NCBI RefSeq assembly: GCF_900114615.1
Contig: NZ_FOTS01000011.1
Span: forward strand, 62,001-126,000
DNA: 64,000 bases
Source of the DNA: Pelosinus propionicus DSM 13327
GTDB taxonomy: Bacteria; Bacillota; Negativicutes; DSM-13327
Direction of reading: 5' to 3'
The notes beneath the pieces were generated by a model, which was given only the letters and a program-made list of their open reading frames with translations, did not search any database and had not been told where the DNA came from. Numbering within the stretch: position 1 is the first letter of the stretch; each line of letters starts with the position of its first letter. A program made the position numbers and the translations under genes. Positions 57,117 through 64,000 of this stretch are shown in pieces.

Positions 57117-57806
57117 TTATTTCCCTATAAACTCTTGTACTACATAAGCTGATCCATTGCTGTTATAACGAACACCCACACCAACTTCTGTATAATTTTT
57201 ATTCAGGATATTGGCCTTGTGTCCAGAACTGTTCATAAAAGCAGTCTCCGCAGCAGTCACATTATTATTGATAGCTAGGTTTTCACCAGCATAGGTGTAA
57301 CTAATACCGGCGTTCTTCATTCTGTCAAAAGGAGTCAAACCCTCAGGGTTATTATGAGCGAAAAAATTACGGTCGATCATATCCTGTGCATAATTCCCAG
57401 CGAGACTTGTGAGCTGTGAATTTGTTTTTAAGGCACTCAGACCATTTTTAGCGCGATCCGCATTTAATAATTCAACAGCCAGCTTTTGATCCGCTGTCAC
57501 ATTTTGACTGGAAGAAGAAGTTGTTGTTGAACTATTCCCAGAAGTACTGCTATTGCTACTCTTGCTGGCAGAAGCACTATCATGGCTTCCTCCATGATGC
57601 CCCGCAATTAATGCAATCGCTCCAACGGCTAAAAGTCCTCCCAACAAATCTTTATTATCTTTACTCTTCTCGTCCTTAATCACAGCAGAGGGTTCTGCTT
57701 CAGCTGCAAAAGCCGGGGTAGCAAAAATACTGCCAAAAGATGTCGTAATCAAGGAAACTGTCATGAATCCAAGGGTCGCCATACTACATAATTTATGCTT
57801 CTTCAA
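57117..57806 (-). CDS. Secreted CAP-domain (SCP/YkwD) protein, TTG start
   Basis: A 229-aa protein with a signal peptide (about 1-34, hydrophobic core then AFAAEA), a Ser/Thr/Asn-rich low-complexity linker (about 74-100) and a CAP domain (about 110-229) with the typical blocks AVELLNADRAKNGLSAL, FAHNNPEGLTPFDRM, AGENLAINN, and SGHKANILN. Such proteins are common in spore-formers (YkwD/SafA-linked) and are secreted. The start is TTG 57806, seven bases after GAGAGGT. Confidence 0.88.
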   Translation of the reverse strand: MKKHKLCSMATLGFMTVSLITTSFGSIFATPAFAAEAEPSAVIKDEKSKDNKDLLGGLLAVGAIALIAGHHGGSHDSASASKSSNSSTSGNSSTTTSSSSQNVTADQKLAVELLNADRAKNGLSALKTNSQLTSLAGNYAQDMIDRNFFAHNNPEGLTPFDRMKNAGISYTYAGENLAINNNVTAAETAFMNSSGHKANILNKNYTEVGVGVRYNSNGSAYVVQEFIGK

Positions 57807-57935
57807 TACAATTACCTCTCTTTCAAGTTAACATAATATATTTTTTATTTTGGATACGGATATATATATTCGCTTTTTTATTGATAATTCCTGTTTCAAT
57901 TTCATGGTAATGTTTACATAACTACGAACGTCTGG

Positions 57936-57979
57936 TAAAAAAAGATAAAACAAGCGACGTCTGCCGCTTGTTTTATCTT
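57936..57979 (-). terminator. Terminator overlapping the end of the small membrane protein gene
   Basis: A perfect 15-bp stem AAGATAAAACAAGCG / CGCTTGTTTTATCTT with an eight-base loop; its right arm overlaps the stop codon, and TTTTTT follows on the minus strand. Confidence 0.9.
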
Positions 57980-58211
57980 AGGTAGCATTGATTCTACGCT
58001 TTTTACTTTTCCACAATTGTTTGTATCCTGCCCATCCATTTACTATGGCAAACAATGCTGCCCCACATAGTGCCAGACCATTTAAAACTTGACCTTTAGC
58101 CACTACAATCAGACCAGCCGCCATTGCTACGATGCCAATTAACAAATGAATACCGAAATGCAATCCCCAGAAAGGCCAATACCGCCACAAACAAATTTCT
58201 TTCCCTCCCAC
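57978..58211 (-). CDS. Small two-helix membrane protein, unknown function
   Basis: A 77-aa protein with two hydrophobic segments (about 13-38 and 43-62) and a basic tail (KKRR). It has a GTG start behind GGGGTGAGG. I do not recognise a family. It lies between the CAP-domain gene and the Ter-linked HAD gene on the same strand and ends at a strong terminator, so it could be the last gene of the Ter-linked operon. Confidence 0.6.
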   Translation of the reverse strand: MGGKEICLWRYWPFWGLHFGIHLLIGIVAMAAGLIVVAKGQVLNGLALCGAALFAIVNGWAGYKQLWKSKKRRINAT

Positions 58212-58314
58212 GACCTCACCCCTTTTATTATATGATGAAGCATCACTATAATTTCATGAGTCATATGGTATAGAAGGTACTATTCCTGGCACATACATGG
58301 TTATGCTTCTATCC

Positions 58315-59142
58315 TTAGGCCTGCATTTTATAAGCAGTAAACTGACCTACATAATCCAAGATTTCCTCTGCAGCTAAAATACCGGCCTGATTTGTAAATT
58401 GAACGGACAAACTGGGCAGCATTCCCTTGGAATAACTTTCCCAAACTTCCCCATGCTTCGGCGCGATTGCATAGTCAGCCCGCTCTAACATACACAGATC
58501 CAATAAAGAATCTCCTGCAGAAATAATCATCTTTTCTTCTAGTAAATTTCGTACATATAACACAGCATCCCACTTGTTCACTACCGCCGGTACCAGATAT
58601 AATTTTCTTCCTTGTAATGATATATTCCAATTCTGGGATTTTGCCCATAAAGAAAAACTAGTAAGCTCCTCTGTTGGTATGTTCTCCCGCTCAACTATAC
58701 AGTAATGGAAGCAATCATCTGCCAATTTTAAAGATCCCGCCCATGAAGAATGGCTAATCTCGGCAAACTGAGACAATATATCTTGGGCACACATACACAT
58801 TTTCGATATATTGCTTTTTACTCTTTGATTCCACCCTTGGTCTATCATGCCGTTTACAAGAACATTTCCACCATTGCTTACCACTGCATAGACTGAAGGA
58901 ATTACATCGCGAAATAAAGAAATGCGCTGATATTGTTCGATTGTGCGTGTGGTTACAGGGACAAAGGAGGCTCGGGAAGCAAATTGCAAAAGATGCTTGA
59001 TTGCCTGGTCGGTCATATAGGAAATATCTCGCCCATCATAAGTTTCGACTGCACTCATCGCCGGAGGGTTGTGATCGGGCAGCAAGCGAAAAGCTCGGAC
59101 AGAATAAATGAGTGTTTGATCAAGATCACTGGCAAATAACAT
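58315..59142 (-). CDS. HAD-family phosphatase of the Ter-linked biosynthetic module
   Basis: A 275-aa HAD hydrolase with the nucleophile motif DLDQTL (D6, D8) and a late GDSLLDLCMLERADYAIAP motif. The sequence is closest to sucrose-phosphatase/trehalose-phosphatase-type enzymes with a C2 cap. ATG 59142 overlaps the stop of the upstream PRTase gene (TAATG), and GGAGGAG lies six bases before it. In Ter stress operons a HAD enzyme is part of a predicted pathway for a nucleoside-like product; it would dephosphorylate the last intermediate. That role is an inference from published operon analysis. Confidence 0.82.
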   Translation of the reverse strand: MLFASDLDQTLIYSVRAFRLLPDHNPPAMSAVETYDGRDISYMTDQAIKHLLQFASRASFVPVTTRTIEQYQRISLFRDVIPSVYAVVSNGGNVLVNGMIDQGWNQRVKSNISKMCMCAQDILSQFAEISHSSWAGSLKLADDCFHYCIVERENIPTEELTSFSLWAKSQNWNISLQGRKLYLVPAVVNKWDAVLYVRNLLEEKMIISAGDSLLDLCMLERADYAIAPKHGEVWESYSKGMLPSLSVQFTNQAGILAAEEILDYVGQFTAYKMQA

Positions 59143-61649
59143 TAGTCTCCTCCCATCGTTTGAATCAAGCCACAGCAAGAATACGACATACCGCTGAATT
59201 GTTCCACGGCCACTCCTCGGTCTTTTGCTAATAAAAGGATATGCCGCAAATTAGGATTTTCTTTATTATCGATTAATATTTTCCAAGGAACACGCCGTAA
59301 CAGCACTCGAGTAGTTTCACCCACGCCAGGTTTGATCAGATTGATGTTAGACAGCTTAAATGTATCTTGTAGCTGCTTTATTGTATGCAATCCTGCCCAA
59401 GTAGGTACCTGTAAGTCACGAATATGTTTTCGGGCCATCAGTCTGGCTTCGTGGGAAATTACAGGATACTTGTCTACTATGGCAGCAATGAATAGCAGAG
59501 AAACATCTTGCTTGATCCATTCTTCATAAAACCTTGCACCATGAAAGTCAGTTTCATCTATCAACTCTGCAACATGGACCGTACGGCTCACTAACCCTGA
59601 TACAGTCGAGTTTAAGCAGGCGCTGGGAATCAAAAAGTCTTCTCTTGTCCCATACAAACGTACACAATGTCCCGGATCTGCTAAAACAGCTAAATCAGGC
59701 TCTACAGTTTCTCTATATTTTTGATTAAAAATAGTACATGCTTCTATGAGTTGATTCGTAATGGCTCCCTTACCAGTCCAGCCATCAATAAATTGTATGG
59801 CAGCTCCAGGATGCTGCTGCCTGATATAGAGCAACGCGTTTTCATCGATGCCTTTATCGCGAATAATGGAAATACTGTAATGAGGCAACGAAATATTAAA
59901 TTGCGCCTCGATATAGCGCTTAATCAAAATTCCTATGGGTGTCCCTGCACGCGCTAATGACACTAAGACAATGTTAGTCCCCTTAAGAGAGATAATCTGC
60001 TCTGCCACACTGCCAGCAGCCAACGCAATTTTCTCGGCAGTCTCCTGCAGCATGTGCTGAAATAGCGTCATATATTCAGGATTAGGCTGATACTCTATAG
60101 GCAGCATCTCTGAATAATGCCTGCCACCTTGTATCGCGGCCTCCCTAATTTGATTATCCAGCTCTGGAACGAGTCCACTAATATTTTTAAGCAAGAAGAC
60201 AACATCTCTGGAGCTGTAGCTGCCAATGGGCTTCGGATGAGGAATCAACGGCCTTATCAAATAACGGCTAACACAGTTTACAAGATAAATGCTTTTCACA
60301 CCAATAGGCTCTAGAGCCTGCAATAAAGTCTCTAGATCTTGATCCTTTACTTCTCTTTCAAAAAAGATAAAAATGTCATCGTAATAATCAGAAGGAATAT
60401 TATAGACAAAATTAGTAATGGAAGTATCCTCGGGATTGGCAAAGCAAATCGCCTGCTGTACTCCATAATTTTCCTCCTGCACTGGATAAATTGGGCTTCT
60501 GGTTGTGGACTGAACACTCACCCCTTCCCCCATATACCCCGCAATACGAAAGGGAATATACATAAATTCCCCTGTCCCCAGGCACAAAGCCTTCTTACCT
60601 TGTCTTTTTTGCTTCAGCCAATTGCCGATGTTGCGATATGCTTGCTCCATATTATTTTGTTCCTGACTGCTAATACCAAATCGCCCTGTGGCAAGCAAAT
60701 AAGGAATATTATTTTCTTCAGCCTTCGTATTCAACGAAGAATAATTCCTTACCAATCCTAAATCGTCTTTTATTTCTAACTTTTTCACAGCCGGCTTTTC
60801 ATTTTTTTTAGCAACATGAAGGAAGGTTTCCTGCCTATCTACCATAGGTCCTCCCTTTACAGTAATCTCTCCGGATAACAAAGATATGGTATCAATTTGG
60901 ATTTGCATTTCTTTTTGGGCATCAAGATATTGTTCTTTATCAGCTTTTGAGCGCCAATCCAAAAGAGAGAGTACAGCATACTTCTTACGAGGATATTGCT
61001 TGTGTATAGCACGAATAAAATTTAAAGCTGATTTACCAGTAGTAATCTCATCATCCACTAATACGATTGTATCTTCATTAGCAAACCATTCTCTTTCAAT
61101 CCCATAACAATAATGATCTACGGCGTGACTATGTTCTTCCGCGAACTTCAATACCATATCAATACCTACGATATTCTCTCTGGTTGTATGAATAAATCTA
61201 GCATTTTGGGAAAAGCAGCTGAAAACACCATGCCCTAAAGCAGTTGCCGTTTCTGCAAATCCGATAAACAGTGTTCTTTCTGGCAGGGGCAAAGGGTTGT
61301 TCCTTATATATTCCCAAGCCGTTGACATGGAGGGTGCGTTCGTAAAAGCCTTAGTAAAATCGCAATTCTCTTCAAAATGGCATTGCTGATACATCACACT
61401 AGCATAGCGTGATGCTAAAGCTCCACTTCCTAGCAAGGGAATCAGTGGGTGAACCGGAATGTGCTTTCCCAATATCTTGCTGACAAACAAAAAGCCGCGT
61501 TTTTTATTTTTTCGCGCGGCCATAAGAAACAAATTGTCGATAGGGATCTTGTAAACATTTGCAACCATATGTACCTGAACGTTTAAATCTTCCAGAATAT
61601 CATAAGAATACACATCAGGTAAGCAAGCTGGTAAAGTTATGTTGTTCAT
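59142..61649 (-). CDS. Phosphoribosyltransferase-TRSP-StiP fusion protein of the Ter-linked module
   Basis: An 835-aa protein with three recognisable parts. Residues about 30-275 form a PRTase-like domain, with the PRPP loop VLVDDEITTGKSA (196-208). About 316-430 form a TRSP domain, named for the motif seen here (TTRSPIYP, near 382-389). About 475-835 match the StiP family (YRHYSEMLPIEYQPNPEYM; SLARAGTPIGILIKRY; FIDGWTGKGAITNQLIEA). The StiP-type part has a PRTase-like RDKG/WTGKG layout. In other genomes these domains are often separate genes. It probably attaches ribose-phosphate to an unknown base and processes it. ATG 61649 overlaps the upstream lyase gene by 35 bases. Confidence 0.85.
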   Translation of the reverse strand: MNNITLPACLPDVYSYDILEDLNVQVHMVANVYKIPIDNLFLMAARKNKKRGFLFVSKILGKHIPVHPLIPLLGSGALASRYASVMYQQCHFEENCDFTKAFTNAPSMSTAWEYIRNNPLPLPERTLFIGFAETATALGHGVFSCFSQNARFIHTTRENIVGIDMVLKFAEEHSHAVDHYCYGIEREWFANEDTIVLVDDEITTGKSALNFIRAIHKQYPRKKYAVLSLLDWRSKADKEQYLDAQKEMQIQIDTISLLSGEITVKGGPMVDRQETFLHVAKKNEKPAVKKLEIKDDLGLVRNYSSLNTKAEENNIPYLLATGRFGISSQEQNNMEQAYRNIGNWLKQKRQGKKALCLGTGEFMYIPFRIAGYMGEGVSVQSTTRSPIYPVQEENYGVQQAICFANPEDTSITNFVYNIPSDYYDDIFIFFEREVKDQDLETLLQALEPIGVKSIYLVNCVSRYLIRPLIPHPKPIGSYSSRDVVFLLKNISGLVPELDNQIREAAIQGGRHYSEMLPIEYQPNPEYMTLFQHMLQETAEKIALAAGSVAEQIISLKGTNIVLVSLARAGTPIGILIKRYIEAQFNISLPHYSISIIRDKGIDENALLYIRQQHPGAAIQFIDGWTGKGAITNQLIEACTIFNQKYRETVEPDLAVLADPGHCVRLYGTREDFLIPSACLNSTVSGLVSRTVHVAELIDETDFHGARFYEEWIKQDVSLLFIAAIVDKYPVISHEARLMARKHIRDLQVPTWAGLHTIKQLQDTFKLSNINLIKPGVGETTRVLLRRVPWKILIDNKENPNLRHILLLAKDRGVAVEQFSGMSYSCCGLIQTMGGD

Positions 61650-62784
61650 GAAACACCCCATAAATTTTTGATTTTATCATTATTTTTTGCGCCCAGCGCG
61701 TATGAGGCTTGATTTCATTCATTTTGTTACCATAAGCACTAGAAACAACTCCTGTATTCCCATGAGATTCTGCTAAGATGCTGCATGCATCCATATACTC
61801 TTCATGGGTGACGACACATAAGGCCTGTACAGGTTTGATATGGCTAGGGTGAATGATTGTTTTACCAATTAATCCATTGGCTTTATCTAAAACAATCTCA
61901 TGCAGTAAACCATCCACATAGTGATTTAAAAGTGCGTCCCTCATTTTCTCCCCTGCTTGTCCAAAATTATCCGTAAAAGGTCTTTGGCGCAATAAAGGCT
62001 TTAAAACTCGTTCACTAGAATAAAACTCCCAAACAGGACCTGATACCACATAACCATGCTCTTGGCGAGTAAAGACATTAATAATATTGTCAATACAGCT
62101 GCGAATAACAGCAATATCATAAATTGTCATATCCGGACTGCGCCTTAAACCAAATAGTCCAGAAAAATCGGTTGCACCAATACGCACATTTAATATTAAG
62201 TTGCGATAAGAGTCGAGTAATTGCTTCACTTCGATCAGGCTTTTTTGCCTGCTCTCTATATACATAATTTCTGGTGATTCCAAAATAGGCATCCCATAGA
62301 TAGGTTTTGCCTGGTATTGATTAATCTTATCAAGGGTCTCAAGATAAAGATTGCCATTCTTTGCTGTAAACTTAGGGAAAACAAAACCCGTTAATAAGAC
62401 TGCATCCTGCCCTAATAAATGGGTTACTCGCCACATTTGTTCTACATTCCGTATTCTCACAAAAATAAGTGGAATATCAGCTGACGTAATGGTCCCTTCA
62501 CGCAGGGCTAAAGTAAGCTGCTGGAGCTGAAACTTTATCATACTCTCCGCCTCTGGGACCAAATTATCACCAATCGCATCTTCCAGACACAAAACCATGG
62601 ACATTAAACCTTTTAACTTGCCGCTGATTACATCTTGTGCAATGGTTTTACGAGTAGCAGGCATATACAAGGTTGCCCCTAAAGCGTACTCTAACAAAGA
62701 CTGATCCTCTATCCTTATTAATTGGGGTGGCAAATAAAAGATAGATTGCTCCTTCTCAAGAGAAAGATAGTTGAAGTAGCGCAT
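61615..62784 (-). CDS. HpcH/HpaI-type TIM-barrel C-C lyase of the Ter-linked module
   Basis: A 389-aa protein of the citrate-lyase beta/aldolase-like TIM-barrel group found in Ter operons. The family pattern LYMPATRKTI, the acidic VLCLEDAIGD, IYGMPILESPEIM and RIGATDFSGLFGLRR segments and HPSHIKPVQAL near the C-terminus fit a C-C bond lyase; the acidic residues would bind a divalent metal. The ATG overlaps the terC stop. The substrate is unknown. Confidence 0.85.
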   Translation of the reverse strand: MRYFNYLSLEKEQSIFYLPPQLIRIEDQSLLEYALGATLYMPATRKTIAQDVISGKLKGLMSMVLCLEDAIGDNLVPEAESMIKFQLQQLTLALREGTITSADIPLIFVRIRNVEQMWRVTHLLGQDAVLLTGFVFPKFTAKNGNLYLETLDKINQYQAKPIYGMPILESPEIMYIESRQKSLIEVKQLLDSYRNLILNVRIGATDFSGLFGLRRSPDMTIYDIAVIRSCIDNIINVFTRQEHGYVVSGPVWEFYSSERVLKPLLRQRPFTDNFGQAGEKMRDALLNHYVDGLLHEIVLDKANGLIGKTIIHPSHIKPVQALCVVTHEEYMDACSILAESHGNTGVVSSAYGNKMNEIKPHTRWAQKIMIKSKIYGVFHEQHNFTSLLT

Positions 62785-63509
62785 TATGAAGTACGTTTAC
62801 GTAAATGATGGACTACAAAAGTACCAAGGAATATGGCAATCAACGTAGAGAAAAATACGACTTGACTGACATGATAGTTGAAAACAGATGCCATCATTTT
62901 CGCACCAATAATACCAATAATAATATACGCTGTAGTTTCCAGCTCAGGATAACGTTCAATCAGCGTCAAGAAAATCTGCGCCACCCCTCGCATCATCATG
63001 ACCCCGAAGATACCTCCCAAGTATAATACCCAGACCTGGTCACTGACTCCAAAAGCAGCCAATACACTATCAATACTAAAAGCAATATCCATGATCTCAA
63101 CAGCCAGTACCGTACGCCAAAAACCATGAGGCGTTTCTGGAACTGCGGCTTCATCCTCTTCCTTGTTCTTTTTCATGAAAAATTGAATGGCCATCCACAA
63201 GAGATATAAAGCACCTGCCGCCTTTATCCACCAAATCTTAATTAAGTAGGTTCCTACTCCAATGGCAATAAAACGGAAAAGATATGCACCTAAAATACCA
63301 TAAAACAATGCCTTTTTCTGCTGTTCCTTCGGCAAATGCTTTACCATAATTGCTAGTACCAAGGCATTATCTGCTGATAAAAGCCCCTCCAATACAATCA
63401 AGCTGCCAATAATTGCCCAGTTCATTGGATTATAAATAACCCCGAGAAACTCCGTCACATTAAAGAAATGAGAATAGTTTCCTAAAATTCCTGTAATAAA
63501 CTCAATCAT
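62784..63509 (-). CDS. TerC-family integral membrane protein
   Basis: A 241-aa protein with about seven membrane helices and the two TerC motifs with acidic residues inside the membrane: LEGLLSADNALVLAIMVKHLP (about 39-59) and EIMDIAFSIDSVLAAFGVS. TerC proteins are linked to tellurite and metal stress and, in B. subtilis (MeeF/MeeY), to Mn2+ supply to exported enzymes. Here it overlaps the lyase gene by one codon and so belongs to the module. A KKNKEEDEAA charged loop lies on one side. Confidence 0.92.
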   Translation of the reverse strand: MIEFITGILGNYSHFFNVTEFLGVIYNPMNWAIIGSLIVLEGLLSADNALVLAIMVKHLPKEQQKKALFYGILGAYLFRFIAIGVGTYLIKIWWIKAAGALYLLWMAIQFFMKKNKEEDEAAVPETPHGFWRTVLAVEIMDIAFSIDSVLAAFGVSDQVWVLYLGGIFGVMMMRGVAQIFLTLIERYPELETTAYIIIGIIGAKMMASVFNYHVSQVVFFSTLIAIFLGTFVVHHLRKRTS

Positions 63510-63546
63510 GTATTGATACTCCTCTTAATCCTTCAAATTTTATTTT

Positions 63547-64000
63547 CTATTTGGCAGGAATCAGGCTTTTTGCCCACTCACCAAAACCTTTTGGATTTCG
63601 CGTCTGAATCAACACTACACCCGGTCCTTTAAAACGGCAGACCAGCATTTCTCCTGACGTAAAGCTGGATATCCAGCCGGAAGTTGCCTTTTCAATTTTG
63701 TAATCCATATAATCCGGCCAGGCTACAAGATGATTATTATCAACAATCCGCTCTTCTCCTGCCTCGAGATTAATAGCATGGATTGCCCCGTAAGAGTTTA
63801 AAAAGACAGTTCCCTTACCACTTACTTTCAATGTGAAAAAGCCCTCTCCCGAGAACATCCCCTGCATTAAATTCTGCATTTTGCTGGATACTTCAATTCC
63901 CGTAGTACCAGCTAAAAATCCATCTTTTTGTACAACCAAACCATAACTGCCATCTAAATCAACATCAATGATATCCCCAGGTATGGATGGAGCCAATGTA
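63547..64000 (-). CDS. AIM24/TIGR00266-family protein (N-terminus beyond window)
   Basis: An open frame runs from the right edge to 63547 (about 151 codons here). The sequence matches the C-terminal half of AIM24-family proteins (APSIPGDI; DGFLAGT; EGFFTLKVSGKGTVFLNSYGAIH; GEMLVCRFKGPGVVLIQTR). These beta-rich proteins often accompany Ter genes; their function is unknown. The apparent TTG at 63996 is probably not the true start, because the family begins earlier. It lies 37 bases before terC. Confidence 0.85.
   Translation of the reverse strand, partial: TLAPSIPGDIIDVDLDGSYGLVVQKDGFLAGTTGIEVSSKMQNLMQGMFSGEGFFTLKVSGKGTVFLNSYGAIHAINLEAGEERIVDNNHLVAWPDYMDYKIEKATSGWISSFTSGEMLVCRFKGPGVVLIQTRNPKGFGEWAKSLIPAK

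Noticed and set aside
59142-61649. Reading the StiP part as a cysteine protease
   Set aside because: The StiP family has been labelled cysteine protease in some databases, but no catalytic Cys-His pair is evident here, and the RDKG/WTGKG layout looks PRTase-like. I therefore did not assign protease activity.

Overview
This window reads as a chromosomal segment of a spore-forming Negativicute (Firmicutes with a double membrane), most like the Sporomusaceae (Pelosinus/Sporomusa type). That placement is an inference. It rests on an AT-leaning genome with strong GGAGG ribosome binding sites, the Bacillus-like gene order rpmE-(yqhQ)-prfA-prmC-sua5-mntP-ywlE-rpiB-ywlG-glyA ... wecB-atp, spore-associated SPOCS domain proteins, and two-membrane-type metabolism genes. 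Most genes lie on the minus strand. Plus-strand islands are at 9405-11050, 28907-29773, 38198-42435, 53087-53722 and 56682-56993.

Layout. 1-5123: F1Fo ATP synthase operon (atpZ-like, atpI, atpB, E, F, H, A, and a truncated atpG running off the left edge). 5493-9044: cell-surface polymer genes wecB and tagO/wecA, a duplicated MazG-like protein and dCMP deaminase. 9405-11050 (+): an Lrp/AsnC regulator translationally coupled to a PLP aminotransferase. 11133-16080: the branched-chain amino acid operon ilvN-ilvC-leuB-ilvB behind a leader of about 480 nt that contains a ykkC-family (ppGpp-type) riboswitch. 16375-19166: a chemoreceptor fused to a TRAP-type DctP binding domain, and a beta-carbonic anhydrase. 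19332-28117: a sugar-acid catabolic operon (GntP permease, zinc dehydrogenase, two FGGY kinase plus 2-hydroxyacid dehydrogenase pairs, a HAD phosphatase) divergent from an RpiR regulator. 29942-37824: the conserved translation/housekeeping block glyA to rpmE. 38198-42435 (+): fructose PTS operon and a UspA protein. 42575-52812: pth, a deacetylase, an acetyltransferase, prs, glmU, ilvA, purR, a nucleotidyltransferase, a GntR regulator, ispE and cheW. 53087-58211: an envelope/spore-flavoured region (L,D-transpeptidase, HipA-like kinase, two SPOCS proteins, a Cys/Asp-rich protein, a CAP-domain secreted protein). 58315-64000: a Ter-associated module (AIM24-like, TerC, TIM-barrel C-C lyase, a phosphoribosyltransferase-TRSP-StiP fusion, HAD phosphatase).

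How the parts connect. The ilv operon, the ppGpp-type riboswitch, ilvA and the Lrp regulator form a branched-chain amino acid/stringent-response theme. The riboswitch P1 strand overlaps a candidate terminator strand, which fits an ON switch. prs (PRPP synthase) and purR (a PRPP-responsive repressor) lie close together, and a PurR-box-like sequence sits in the glmU-prs leader. The TerC-linked module uses a PRPP-dependent enzyme, an aldolase-like enzyme and a phosphatase, and matches the predicted biosynthetic arm of Ter stress systems whose product is not known. The sugar-acid operon has a gene combination that does not match a textbook gluconate or idonate pathway. The strongest leads for new biology are the PRTase-TRSP-StiP/TerC module, the chemoreceptor with a C-terminal, predicted cytoplasmic DctP domain, the tandem kinase-dehydrogenase sugar-acid operon, and several unexplained structured leaders and palindromes.
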